NCBI GenBank assembly: GCA_964195335.1 | Contig: CAXMPC010000182.1 | Span: 1 to 12,756 of the forward strand | Source of the DNA: QNFN01 sp964195335 | GTDB lineage: Bacteria; Pseudomonadota; Gammaproteobacteria; QNFN01 | DNA: 12,756 bases | Direction: 5' to 3' | Shown: positions 1 to 9,698 of the stretch, piece by piece | Layout: each line of letters begins with the position of its first letter | Numbering within the stretch: the stretch's first letter is position 1 | Notes under the pieces: generated by a model | What the model was told of the DNA's origin: nothing | The model's database searches: none | Seen by the model: the letters and a program-made list of their open reading frames with translations, nothing else | Made by a program: the position numbers and the translations under genes

Positions 1-107
1 CCGCGCGTGCTCGCGTGGGGCCACCTCGTAACGCTCGGTCAATGTATCTCCATCAAGCAGCGCCGCCGAGCACGCCTCGGTGGCGGTATCGATGGCCAGC
101 AGCCGGG

Positions 108-111
<4 letters not shown>
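1..111 (-). CDS. tsaB: TsaB, tRNA t6A biosynthesis subunit (N-terminal part only)
   Basis: Only the first 37 codons lie in the window; the gene runs off the left edge. The visible protein begins MTRLLAIDTATEACSAALL, the typical start of TsaB (YeaZ), whose ASKHA-fold N-terminus carries this AIDTATEACS phosphate-loop strand. TsaB is the non-catalytic partner that dimerises with TsaD and, with TsaE and TsaC, makes threonylcarbamoyl-adenosine at position 37 of ANN-decoding tRNAs in the cytoplasm. The ATG overlaps the yoaA stop as ATGA (positions 108-111), so translation is probably coupled. A GGGGAG Shine-Dalgarno sequence (complement of 117-122) sits five bases before the ATG. The yoaA-tsaB adjacency is also found in E. 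coli. The short visible length is the only limit on certainty. Confidence 0.9.
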
Positions 112-2050
<1,939 letters not shown>

Positions 2051-2054
<4 letters not shown>

Positions 2055-2725
2055 CGGTCAGCCTCGTACTTTGCGGCTCGCGATTCGGCCTCGCGGGCGC
2101 CCGCGGCGTTGCCTGACTGACGCCGTGCTTCGGCAATGATGCGCCAGTTGCGCATGCGCAAGGGTGCGCTGTCACCGGCCACGCTGTTGGACTTGGCGGC
2201 GAACTGCTCGGCAAGTTGTGGCCGTCGCTGGTCGAGACGCACGGCGGCGAGGTGCTGCCACAGGTAGGGGTTCGCCGGCTCGATGCGTAGCGCCCGCTCC
2301 AGCCCGGCGGCCGCCTGCTCGTGCTGACCGGCGGCCCAGCGCTTGCGCACATCACGCAGGATGTCATCGACCGCCGCCGTACTGGTGACCGGCGTCACCA
2401 GCGCCAGCGGTGGCACGGCGGCCGGCTGGGGTGTGACCTCAGGTGCGCTCGGCAACGGTCGTGGTTCGGCCGACGTCGACGTCGTTCCGGAAGGCAGTGG
2501 TTGCGGCACGCCGGTCACCGACTCGGGTGCCGGCAAGGCGGTAACGGAGACATCACTTTCCGGTCGTGACGAGGTCACAGGCGCGGACGGCGGGCTTACC
2601 ACCGGTGGCAGACCCGGATCGACAGTACGTGACTCGACCGGCGCCAACCGGGTCGACGGCCCGGCGCAACCGGCCAGCAGCAGGGCGGTCAGCAGTGCGG
2701 CGGTGCGGTTGAGGTTAGTGATCAT
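2051..2725 (-). CDS. lpoP: LpoP-like outer-membrane TPR lipoprotein, probable PBP1b activator
   Basis: A 224-residue lipoprotein. The signal peptide MITNLNRTAALLTALLLAGC ends in a lipobox with C20 as the lipidated cysteine. The next residues are Ala-Gly, not Asp, which predicts sorting to the outer membrane. Residues 22-115 are a Pro/Ser/Thr-rich, probably disordered linker, long enough to cross periplasm and peptidoglycan. Residues 118-222 form helices with TPR character (for example WAAGQHEQAAAGLERALRIE, then PANPYLWQHLAAVRL). This order (lipobox, linker, TPR) and the position directly after mrcB match LpoP, described in Pseudomonas aeruginosa as the lipoprotein activator of PBP1b. That role is inferred from architecture and context. 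The ATG overlaps the end of mrcB by 11 bases. An AAGGGA Shine-Dalgarno (complement of 2733-2738) lies seven bases upstream. A generic TPR lipoprotein is the alternative. Confidence 0.8.
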
Positions 2726-5051
2726 CCAGGAATCCCTTGATCCAGTCGGTCAGCGAGTCACCACCTTCGGCACGGCTGCCGCAAGGGCTCGCCTCGAGAG
2801 GCAACGCCGAGACCAGCACAGGCAGCTGCACGGCGCCGGGACAGCCCACGGCACTACGCCGCGGCGGGTCGAACTCCAACCATGCCATGATCGTTCCCTC
2901 GGGTGGCACCGGTACCAACGGCATTGTCTCCAGGCCGCCGACGATCCGCCCCCACAGTCGCAACGCCCCGGTCGCCCCGGTCAGGCCGGTCGGTTCGTTG
3001 TCGTCACGACCGATCCAGGCGACGGCGACGTGTTCGCCACTGTAACCGGCAAACCAGCTGTCGCGCAGGTCGTCGGTGGTGCCGGTCTTGCCGGCCACCC
3101 CGAGCGCCGCCACCGGCGTCGCCAGGGAACGGGCCGTGCCGCTGCGAACCACCTCCTGCAGCGCGTAGGTGAGCTGGTAGATCACGGTCGGATCGACCCG
3201 CTGCTCCACGGTCAACGGGTAGCGCTGCAGCTGGGCACCATCGGCGGCGACAACTTCACGGATCGCCTTCAGCGGGGTGAAGAAACCGTTGCCGGCGAGG
3301 GTCTGGTAGAGCTGAGCCACCTCGAGTGGTGACATCTCGACCGCCCCGAGCAGCAGTGACGGGTAGGCCCGTACCGGGCGGCGCATCCCAAGTCTCTCCA
3401 GCGCTTCGACGGTGCGTGGCAGGCCAATCTCCATGCCCAGACGGGCGGTGGCGAGATTGTAGGAGCGCGCCAGTGCCTGGTAGAGCGGCACGTGGCCGTG
3501 GACCTTACGATCGTAGTTGTTCGGTTCCCACAGGCTGCCGTCGTCCAGGGTAAGCGAGAACGGGGCGTCCTCGATCGGCGTTGCCAGGGTGTAGCCCCGC
3601 TCCAGCGCGGCAAGGTAGACCGCCGGCTTGACCAGCGAACCGATCGGGCGCACCGCATCCAGGGCGCGGTTGAAACCAGCGTAGCGCGCCTGCCGGTCGC
3701 CGGTCACCGCCAGTATCTCTCCGTCCTCGCTGCGACTGACGATCACGGCCGACTGCAGTTTGCCGGACGGCAGCTTACGCGCCTTTTCCAGCACCGAAAG
3801 TTCGCGCGCCACCGCCGTCTCGACGTCGGCCTGGATCAGGGGATCGAGGGTGGTGAAGATGCGCAGCCCCTCGCTGCGCAGGTCCTCGTCACGGTAGTCG
3901 CGGCGCAGCTGGCGGCGGACCAGGTCGAAAAAGGCTGGGTAGCGCACCGCCGAGGTTCCGCGTTTTTTGCTGACGCTGAGTGGCGCCCGTTGCGCCGCCG
4001 CCGTGGTCCTGGCGTCGACCAGGCCACGCTCCTCCATGGTGCCGATGATGCGGTCGCGGCGTTTGCGTGCACGTTCCGGATTGCGCCGCGGGTCGTAGTA
4101 GGAAGCGCCGCGCAGCAGGGTCACCAGCAAGGCCGCCTTGGGCAGGTCGACCTGGGCCAGCGGTACGCCGAAGTAGTCGAGACTGGCACGACCGAACCCG
4201 TGAATCGCCCGTGGCCCATCCTGACCGAGGTAGACCTCGTTGAGGTAGGCCTCGAGGATTTCCGATTTGGTGTAACGCCGCTCCAGCAGCAGCGCCATCA
4301 GCGCCTCATTGATCTTGCGCCAGAGGCTGCGCTCCGGTGTCAGAAAGAAATTCTTGACCAGCTGCTGGGTCAGGGTGCTGCCACCCTGGCTGACACGACC
4401 GCTGCGCAGGTTGGCCCACATCGCGCGGGCGATCGAGGTCGGATCGACGCCGCGATGGCCGTAGAAATGGCGATCCTCGATAGTCAGCAACGTCTCGATC
4501 AGGATCGGCGGCACCTCCTCGAGCCGCACCAGCACGCGGTCCTCGTTGTGTGCCGGGTAGATGCCACCGATCTCGAATGGTTCGAGACGCATCAACGGCA
4601 GAGACCCACCACCTGTGGCGGCGAGCGAGGCGATCCTGCCACCGGAAAAGCGCACCACGGCCGCCTGGGCCCCCTGCTCGTCATCGGCGAACAGGAATCC
4701 CCTGGTGCGCAGCGTCACGGCGTCACCGGAACGCGCGTAACTGCCTGGGGCCTGCGCCTTACGCACCTTGGTGTAGCGCAGCAGTTGCAACTCCTTCTCC
4801 AACTGCGCCGGGCTCAACGGCAATCCCGGGAAGAGTTCCAGCGGCCGGGCGAAGACCCGCGCCGGTACCGCCCAGCGCTTGCCCTCGAACTGGGTTCGCA
4901 CTTCGCGATCGAGGTAGAACAGGTAGCCGACCAGCAGCGGCGCGCTGACCAGCGCGGCCCAGAAAAACAGCGTGAACAGGCGCCAGAGCAGCCGGCGCGG
5001 TCGCCGTTCAGGTGGCTTGCGGCGGCGCCGTGTCCGTTTCTTGGGAGGCAT
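2715..5051 (-). CDS. mrcB: Penicillin-binding protein 1b, bifunctional peptidoglycan synthase
   Basis: Class A PBP of 778 residues that polymerises lipid II (transpeptidase and glycosyltransferase) on the periplasmic face of the inner membrane. A very basic cytoplasmic tail (residues 1-20, RTRRRRK) precedes one membrane anchor at about 22-46. Residues about 65-155 fit the UB2H domain that docks Lpo activators. The GT51 domain follows, with EDRHFYGHRG (catalytic E192), GGSTLTQQLVKN at 223-234 and the RRYTKSEILEAYLNEVYLG segment at 258-276. The transpeptidase has SLVK (S472, K475), SYN (530-532) and KTG (655-657). All catalytic residues are present. The UB2H region separates it from PBP1a. The start at 5051 is the only ATG before an in-frame stop at 5088-5090. 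No Shine-Dalgarno precedes it. It heads the operon with the LpoP-like gene, yoaA and tsaB. Confidence 0.95.
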   Translation of the reverse strand: MPPKKRTRRRRKPPERRPRRLLWRLFTLFFWAALVSAPLLVGYLFYLDREVRTQFEGKRWAVPARVFARPLELFPGLPLSPAQLEKELQLLRYTKVRKAQAPGSYARSGDAVTLRTRGFLFADDEQGAQAAVVRFSGGRIASLAATGGGSLPLMRLEPFEIGGIYPAHNEDRVLVRLEEVPPILIETLLTIEDRHFYGHRGVDPTSIARAMWANLRSGRVSQGGSTLTQQLVKNFFLTPERSLWRKINEALMALLLERRYTKSEILEAYLNEVYLGQDGPRAIHGFGRASLDYFGVPLAQVDLPKAALLVTLLRGASYYDPRRNPERARKRRDRIIGTMEERGLVDARTTAAAQRAPLSVSKKRGTSAVRYPAFFDLVRRQLRRDYRDEDLRSEGLRIFTTLDPLIQADVETAVARELSVLEKARKLPSGKLQSAVIVSRSEDGEILAVTGDRQARYAGFNRALDAVRPIGSLVKPAVYLAALERGYTLATPIEDAPFSLTLDDGSLWEPNNYDRKVHGHVPLYQALARSYNLATARLGMEIGLPRTVEALERLGMRRPVRAYPSLLLGAVEMSPLEVAQLYQTLAGNGFFTPLKAIREVVAADGAQLQRYPLTVEQRVDPTVIYQLTYALQEVVRSGTARSLATPVAALGVAGKTGTTDDLRDSWFAGYSGEHVAVAWIGRDDNEPTGLTGATGALRLWGRIVGGLETMPLVPVPPEGTIMAWLEFDPPRRSAVGCPGAVQLPVLVSALPLEASPCGSRAEGGDSLTDWIKGFLDDH

Positions 5052-5089
5052 CTGGAGGAGCGTTGTCGGAGGTGATGAAAGCAGTATTC

Positions 5090-5098
5090 ATTCTACCA
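5090..5098 (-). promoter_or_regulatory. Probable extended -10 promoter of the mrcB operon
   Basis: Read on the minus strand the bases are TGGTAGAAT, a TGn extension followed by TAGAAT (five of six matches to TATAAT). No good -35 box lies at the right distance, as is common for extended -10 promoters. Transcription would start near 5083, giving a leader of about 30 bases before the mrcB ATG at 5051. This is a motif-based call only. Confidence 0.5.
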
Positions 5099-5123
5099 TC
5101 CAGCCGACCACAGCCGCGCATTC

Positions 5124-5151
5124 TTGCGACACCAGCGCACTCTGCTAGGCT
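5124..5151 (+). promoter_or_regulatory. Probable sigma70-type promoter of the rightward genes
   Basis: TTGCGA (5124-5129), a 16-base spacer, then TAGGCT (5146-5151) preceded by TG at 5143-5144, which is an extended -10 arrangement. The predicted start near 5158 leaves about 25 bases before the ATG at 5184. The -10 elements of this promoter and the divergent mrcB promoter are only about 50 bases apart, so one bound regulator could affect both. Motif-based call. Confidence 0.5.
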
Positions 5152-5168
5152 GTCGACCTCCCCCGCAT

Positions 5169-5183
5169 GGAGGCCGGAGGCCG
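5169..5183 (+). promoter_or_regulatory. Tandem GGAGGCC repeat giving two Shine-Dalgarno sequences
   Basis: GGAGGCC occurs twice in tandem (5169-5175 and 5176-5182) just before the ATG at 5184. The first GGAGG is 10 bases from the start and the second only three, so one is somewhat far and the other too close. Together they decide the start codon: the in-frame ATG at 5124 has no such site and would lie upstream of the predicted -10. Confidence 0.6.
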
Positions 5184-6728
5184 ATGACCCAGCCGAGGCT
5201 GATCGAGGCACTGCAGGATGCCAGCCGCTTCGACCACCCCGTCGACCGTTTCGAACTGCATGAGACCCACATCTCGTGGGTGCTTCTGACCGGTCCGTTC
5301 GCCTACAAGATCAAGAAGCCGGTCGACCTCGGTTTTCTCGACTTCTCCACGCTGGAAGCGCGCAAGCACTACTGCGAGGAGGAACTGCGACTGAACCGGC
5401 GTCTGGCACCTCAGCTCTACCGTGACGTCATCGCCATTACCGGTTCACTCGACAACCCGCAGCTGGGCGGCACCGGCCCGGCGTTCGAGTACGCCGTGCG
5501 CATGGTCGAGTTCCCGCAGGCGGCACTGCTCGATCGGGTCCAGGCGGCCGCCGGACTGACTCCGACGCATGCCGATGCCATGGCGCGTATGGTCGCCGAG
5601 TTCCATACGGGAGCCGTCGTCGCCAGTCCCGATCAACCACACGGCGAGCCCGATCTCGTCTTCCAGCCGGTACGCGAAAACTTCGTCCAGATCGACCCGC
5701 TGCTGGAGGCTCCTGCCGAGCGCGCCCGGCTCGAGCGTCTGCGCGACTGGAGCATCAACCGCTACCGCGAGTTGCACGACACACTGGTACGACGCAAGAC
5801 CACGGGCCACGTTCGTGAATGCCACGGCGACCTGCACCTGGGTAACATGCTGCTCGAAGGTGACCGGGTGTTCGCCTTCGACTGCCTGGAGTTCAGCCCG
5901 GCCTTGCGCTGGATCGACGTTCAAAGCGATCTCGCCTTTCTGCTGATGGATCTCGTCGAACACGACGCCGACGCCCTCGCGCGGCGACTCCTCGACGGCT
6001 ACCTGGCACAGACCGGCGACTACGAGGGCCTGGTGCTGCAGCCCTTCTACCAGGTCCACCGGGCACTGGTGCGGGCCAAGGTGGCTGCGATCCGTCTCGG
6101 CCAGGCCGGCGGCGACGGCCGCGAATTGCACGACTACCTGGCACTCGCCGACCGGTTACGGAAACCACGCCAACCGTTCCTGCTGATCACCCACGGACTG
6201 TCCGGCTGCGGCAAGAGTTTCATAAGCCAGGCGCTGGTCGAACGGCTCGGCGCGATCCGGTTGCGTTCCGACGTCGAGCGCAAGCGGCTCCATGGCCGTA
6301 CCACCGACAGCACGACCCCTGAAGCGGACAAGGCAGTCGTCTACGGCCGTGAGGCCAGTGCCAGGACCTACGACCGGTTGGCCGAACTGGCCCATACCGT
6401 ACTCGCTTCCGATACCCCGGTGATCGTGGATGCCACCTTCCTGCAGCAGGATCAGCGCCGCCGGTTCGAAACCCTGGCGAACGAGCTGCGTGTGCCCTTC
6501 GCCATTCTCGACATCCAGGCGCCAGACGAACTGCTTGCCGAGCGCGTGGCGCATCGCGCCACCGACGGACTTGACCCGTCCGAGGCCGACGCCGATGTCG
6601 TGAAAAGGCAACGCGCCGCGTGTGAAGCCCTGGACGATGCAGAGTCCGGTCGCTCGATCCCGGTCGACGGGGCCGAGCCCGATCTCGATCGCCTCACCGA
6701 ACAGTTGGCCGATATCGGTGCTTCTTAG
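5184..6728 (+). CDS. Fused APH-like phosphotransferase and P-loop kinase (COG2187 + COG0645 type)
   Basis: A cytoplasmic protein of 514 residues with two halves. Residues about 30-300 are an aminoglycoside-phosphotransferase-like kinase domain. HGDLHLGN (214-221) is the Brenner-type catalytic loop with D216 and N221, and D233 in FDCLEF is the likely second metal-binding aspartate. Residues about 330-514 are a P-loop kinase domain with Walker A GLSGCGKSF (338-346, K344), RSDVERKRL near 361-369 and IVDATF near 414-419, like gluconate or zeta-toxin type small-molecule kinases. The fusion is widespread in proteobacteria, usually labelled bifunctional aminoglycoside phosphotransferase/ATP-binding protein, and I know of no established substrate. 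True drug resistance is unlikely. The ATG at 5184 is chosen for its adjacent GGAGG sites and the family-like start MTQPRLIEALQ. It is divergent from mrcB and 87 bases before the next gene. Confidence 0.85.
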   Translation: MTQPRLIEALQDASRFDHPVDRFELHETHISWVLLTGPFAYKIKKPVDLGFLDFSTLEARKHYCEEELRLNRRLAPQLYRDVIAITGSLDNPQLGGTGPAFEYAVRMVEFPQAALLDRVQAAAGLTPTHADAMARMVAEFHTGAVVASPDQPHGEPDLVFQPVRENFVQIDPLLEAPAERARLERLRDWSINRYRELHDTLVRRKTTGHVRECHGDLHLGNMLLEGDRVFAFDCLEFSPALRWIDVQSDLAFLLMDLVEHDADALARRLLDGYLAQTGDYEGLVLQPFYQVHRALVRAKVAAIRLGQAGGDGRELHDYLALADRLRKPRQPFLLITHGLSGCGKSFISQALVERLGAIRLRSDVERKRLHGRTTDSTTPEADKAVVYGREASARTYDRLAELAHTVLASDTPVIVDATFLQQDQRRRFETLANELRVPFAILDIQAPDELLAERVAHRATDGLDPSEADADVVKRQRAACEALDDAESGRSIPVDGAEPDLDRLTEQLADIGAS

Positions 6729-6730
6729 GA

Positions 6731-6758
6731 TTCAGGATCTCATATGTTGAGTTAGACT
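6731..6758 (+). promoter_or_regulatory. Weak candidate promoter before the Npt-HEAT gene
   Basis: The 87-base gap between the kinase stop and the next ATG contains TAGACT (6753-6758), a fair -10. TTCAGG (6731-6736), a poor -35, lies 16 bases before it. I see no terminator hairpin in this gap, so read-through from the 5124-5151 promoter is equally possible. No clear Shine-Dalgarno precedes the ATG at 6816. Confidence 0.25.
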
Positions 6759-6815
6759 TGACCCTCTGCCTGGCCACGCCGACATCGTCCCTTACATGCG
6801 ACACCCGACTCTGCC

Positions 6816-9698
6816 ATGCCATTGACCGACCGCCTTTTCAACCTGCTGCTGGTGAAACGCGACGAGGTCGGTCCCCTGCTGCTGCTCGGCGCCAACCTGT
6901 TCCTCGCCACCCTGGCGCTGATCGTCTCGCAGATCGTTGCCGAAACCCTGTTCCTGTCGGCCTACGGTGGTGACGTGCTGGTCTACATCTACATGATCAA
7001 CGGCGTCGGTGCTGTCATCGCCGGCGCCGCCTACGGTCGCGCCCAGGGCAAGGTGCGCGCCGGGGTGTTCGAAATGGTCATGGTGATGATCTTCGCCATG
7101 CTGTTCGTGATGTTCTGGCTAGGGATCGACTCGGCGCCATCGTGGATGCTGATCGTGCTGATGGTCTTCGCCGAAATCTTCGGAACCCTGATCATCCTGC
7201 AGGCCTGGAATACCAACGGCGCCCTGCTGACCACGCGCTCGGCGAAGCGGCTAATGCCCCTGATCAGCGGCTTCGGCACCGTCGCCGGAATCCTGTCGGG
7301 GCTGATCGTCGGCATGCTTGCCGGTCCGCTGGGCACAACCAACCTGATCGGCGTGGTCGTCCTGGCCCTGATGCTCATGGCGGGGCTCAGCTACCCGCTG
7401 GCGAAACGTCTTTGTGTCAGCGTGGAGCGGATCGCGCCCAAGCCAAAGCTGGCACAGGGAGCGAAGCGGTTGACCGCTGGCACCGTCGCCGTCCTGGGTA
7501 ATCGCCACGTCCAGGTGATCCTGGCAATGACCGCGGTAGCGACGCTGACCAGCATGCTGGTCGACTACCAGTTCAAGGTCTTCAGCCAGGCCCACTTCAC
7601 TGTCGACGGCGAGCTGGCCAAGGACCGTCTGAGCAGCTTCTACGGCCATCTCCAGGTAATCGTTTCGGTGCTCGCGCTGGCCCTCCAGTTCGGCATGGCC
7701 TCACGCGTCCTCGAACGCTTCGGTATCGCCATGACCATGGCCCTGCTCCCGGCCGTGATCCTTACCGGCGCCTTCGGCATCGTCCTCGGCATCGGCAGCT
7801 ACTTCGCCGCGGCGACGCTGTCGCGCTCCGGAGACAAGATCCTCAAGTTCAGCCTCTACGGATCAACCAACCAGATGCTGTTCATGGCCCTGCCTGACCA
7901 CCTGCAGAAAACCGCGCGCACGCTCAGCAGTGCCATCGTCCGCCCGGCGACGTTCATCCTTGCCGGCGTGTTGCTGATCTTCGTGACCCAGGGCGCGGGC
8001 ATGAACGACGCCGCCGTGGGCTGGCTGACCGGCGCCATGGCGCTGATCTGGATCATCCTCTCGGTGACCGCGGAACGACGCTACCTGATGTCGCTGCTCA
8101 ACATGCTGGCGCACAACCGGATGAAGTTCCACACCGACAAGATCGAAATCACCGACCGCGATGCCATCGACCAGGTCCGCTCGCTGTTCAGCGCAGAGGA
8201 CCCCGGCCGAATCACCGACGGGCTCCTGATTGCCCGCAGGGTCAAGGGAGTGGACCTGATCCCCGACGTGCTGCAGCTGACCCATCATGACAGCCACCTA
8301 GTACGTGCTGCCGCAGCGTCTTTTCTAGGTGAGATGGGCGACGACAAGGTGCTTCCCCGGCTTCAGGAGCTAGTCGACGATAGTGACCCCGGCGTCCGTG
8401 CCAAGGCGGCCCAGGGATATTTTCTGCTGAGCAACCCTGAAAATCTCGATTTTGTGCGCCCCTACCTCGACAGTCCAGACCTGCCGGTGAGCACCGTGGC
8501 CCTGTCGTTCTTTCTTGCCAGTGAGCGTGACGATGAACGGCGGCTTGGTGATGACACGCTGACGAAGCTGGCCACATCCGACGACCCCGAAGAGCGGCTG
8601 GCCGCCCTCGATGCGGTCATGAACCAGAAGGCGCAGACCTGTACAACCACCGTGCTGGCGGCACTTGATGATCCTGTTCCCGAAGTCGCCTGCCGGGCCG
8701 CACTCGCCGCCTCCGCGGTTAACTGCCCCGGTGTATGGAATGCACTTTTGCAGCACCTCAAGGAAGACCGGCTGCTTACGATGGAACTTGCTGCGCTCAG
8801 CACAGCCGACGACGGTGTGGTGCCGCAACTCCGGGAACTTCTCAATGACACGTCGTTACCGATCCGGGTACGTCGCCAGAGCGCCCAGATCCTCGGTCGT
8901 ATCGGTGGCGATGCCGCTCTCGAGGCACTGCTTGGCCGACTCCATCGTCCACTCCTGACGGTGCCTCTCGATGCAGCCCGAGCAGCGTCACGCATTGTCC
9001 GAGCCCAAGGCAAATCGCTGCCGCGTCAGCAGATCGCGGGCGCGCTCGACCTGCTCTACAACGACGCCTACCAGATCACCGCCGCCCTGGCCGACTTCGA
9101 TGACAGTCCACTGCGTGACCACGTCGGTCTCGCCGCCCTGGTCCTCCGTCGCCGCCTGCGTCGTGTGCTCGAAACGCTGTTTGCTGTCCTCGGACTGACC
9201 TACCCGGCCGATGTCATCGATCTTGCCGCGACCTCTCTGCAGAGCCACGACAAGAAACAGCTGGGAACCGCCATCGAGGTGATCAACCAGGCGCTCGAGC
9301 GCGAGGATCGAGGTCGCGTCATCCCGCTTATCGAAGCCGAGAGCCCCGCTGCCTCGCTCGAAGCCGTTGGCAAGCGGGTCGACTTCACGCGCCGTGACGC
9401 CGAGCAGCGCATCGAACGCTGGCTGCGCCATGCCGACCCGTGGCGATCGACCGCCGCGCTATGGACCGCTGCCGACGCCAACCTGCAACAGCTCCGCGAG
9501 AAGGTGCGTGGCCACCTCGAGTCTGATCATGTTGTCGTCAGGGAGACCGCTGCCCTGGCCACCTGGAATATCGAGGAGCCAGAGGCACGCCGCATCCTCC
9601 TCGAGCCGCTGCTCAATGATCCGGTCGAGTCGATCCGGAAACTGGTAACCGACCTGTTCAACAACACCCCGGACCGCAACGCCGTGAGGCCAGTATGA
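6816..9698 (+). CDS. Npt/TLC-like nucleotide carrier domain fused to HEAT repeats
   Basis: A 960-residue protein in two halves. Residues about 18-420 hold roughly 11-12 hydrophobic helices resembling the ATP/ADP translocase (Npt1/Npt2, TLC) family within the MFS fold. Recognisable stretches are RSAKRLMPLISGFGTVAGI near 141-159 and KILKFSLYGSTNQMLFMALP at 341-360, which correspond to the conserved segments SKRLFPLI and KYSLFDxTKEM of that family. Residues about 450-950 are soluble alpha-helical HEAT-like repeats, clearest at 490-540 (VRAAAASFLGEMGDDKVLPRL), 680-710 and 905-945. They probably lie in the cytoplasm. Parasite members exchange host ATP for ADP; in a free-living cell the substrate and direction are unknown, and the HEAT half may recruit a partner. 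It overlaps the next gene as ATGA (9695-9698). The start at 6816 lacks a Shine-Dalgarno but opens directly into the membrane domain. Transport function is inference. Confidence 0.75.
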   Translation: MPLTDRLFNLLLVKRDEVGPLLLLGANLFLATLALIVSQIVAETLFLSAYGGDVLVYIYMINGVGAVIAGAAYGRAQGKVRAGVFEMVMVMIFAMLFVMFWLGIDSAPSWMLIVLMVFAEIFGTLIILQAWNTNGALLTTRSAKRLMPLISGFGTVAGILSGLIVGMLAGPLGTTNLIGVVVLALMLMAGLSYPLAKRLCVSVERIAPKPKLAQGAKRLTAGTVAVLGNRHVQVILAMTAVATLTSMLVDYQFKVFSQAHFTVDGELAKDRLSSFYGHLQVIVSVLALALQFGMASRVLERFGIAMTMALLPAVILTGAFGIVLGIGSYFAAATLSRSGDKILKFSLYGSTNQMLFMALPDHLQKTARTLSSAIVRPATFILAGVLLIFVTQGAGMNDAAVGWLTGAMALIWIILSVTAERRYLMSLLNMLAHNRMKFHTDKIEITDRDAIDQVRSLFSAEDPGRITDGLLIARRVKGVDLIPDVLQLTHHDSHLVRAAAASFLGEMGDDKVLPRLQELVDDSDPGVRAKAAQGYFLLSNPENLDFVRPYLDSPDLPVSTVALSFFLASERDDERRLGDDTLTKLATSDDPEERLAALDAVMNQKAQTCTTTVLAALDDPVPEVACRAALAASAVNCPGVWNALLQHLKEDRLLTMELAALSTADDGVVPQLRELLNDTSLPIRVRRQSAQILGRIGGDAALEALLGRLHRPLLTVPLDAARAASRIVRAQGKSLPRQQIAGALDLLYNDAYQITAALADFDDSPLRDHVGLAALVLRRRLRRVLETLFAVLGLTYPADVIDLAATSLQSHDKKQLGTAIEVINQALEREDRGRVIPLIEAESPAASLEAVGKRVDFTRRDAEQRIERWLRHADPWRSTAALWTAADANLQQLREKVRGHLESDHVVVRETAALATWNIEEPEARRILLEPLLNDPVESIRKLVTDLFNNTPDRNAVRPV

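Noticed and set aside
3492..5075. Long plus-strand open frame (about 527 codons) opposite mrcB
   Set aside because: It is antisense to a PBP1b with all catalytic motifs, and its translation shows no domain or signal; a shadow of codon bias.
5124..5183. Longer N-terminus for the phosphotransferase-kinase starting at ATG 5124
   Set aside because: This ATG lies inside the predicted -35 box and lacks a Shine-Dalgarno. The extra 20 residues do not look like the family; ATG 5184 has GGAGG sites beside it.
5075..5263. Small plus-strand frame from ATG 5075 (MKAVFILPSS) with GGAGG just upstream
   Set aside because: The GGAGG is only two bases from the ATG, the start lies upstream of the predicted plus promoter, and the frame runs on through the kinase gene out of phase with it, with no recognisable product.
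5184..6728. Aminoglycoside resistance gene
   Set aside because: The APH-like half belongs to a two-kinase fusion common on chromosomes. There is no mobile context here and no specific similarity to known resistance enzymes.
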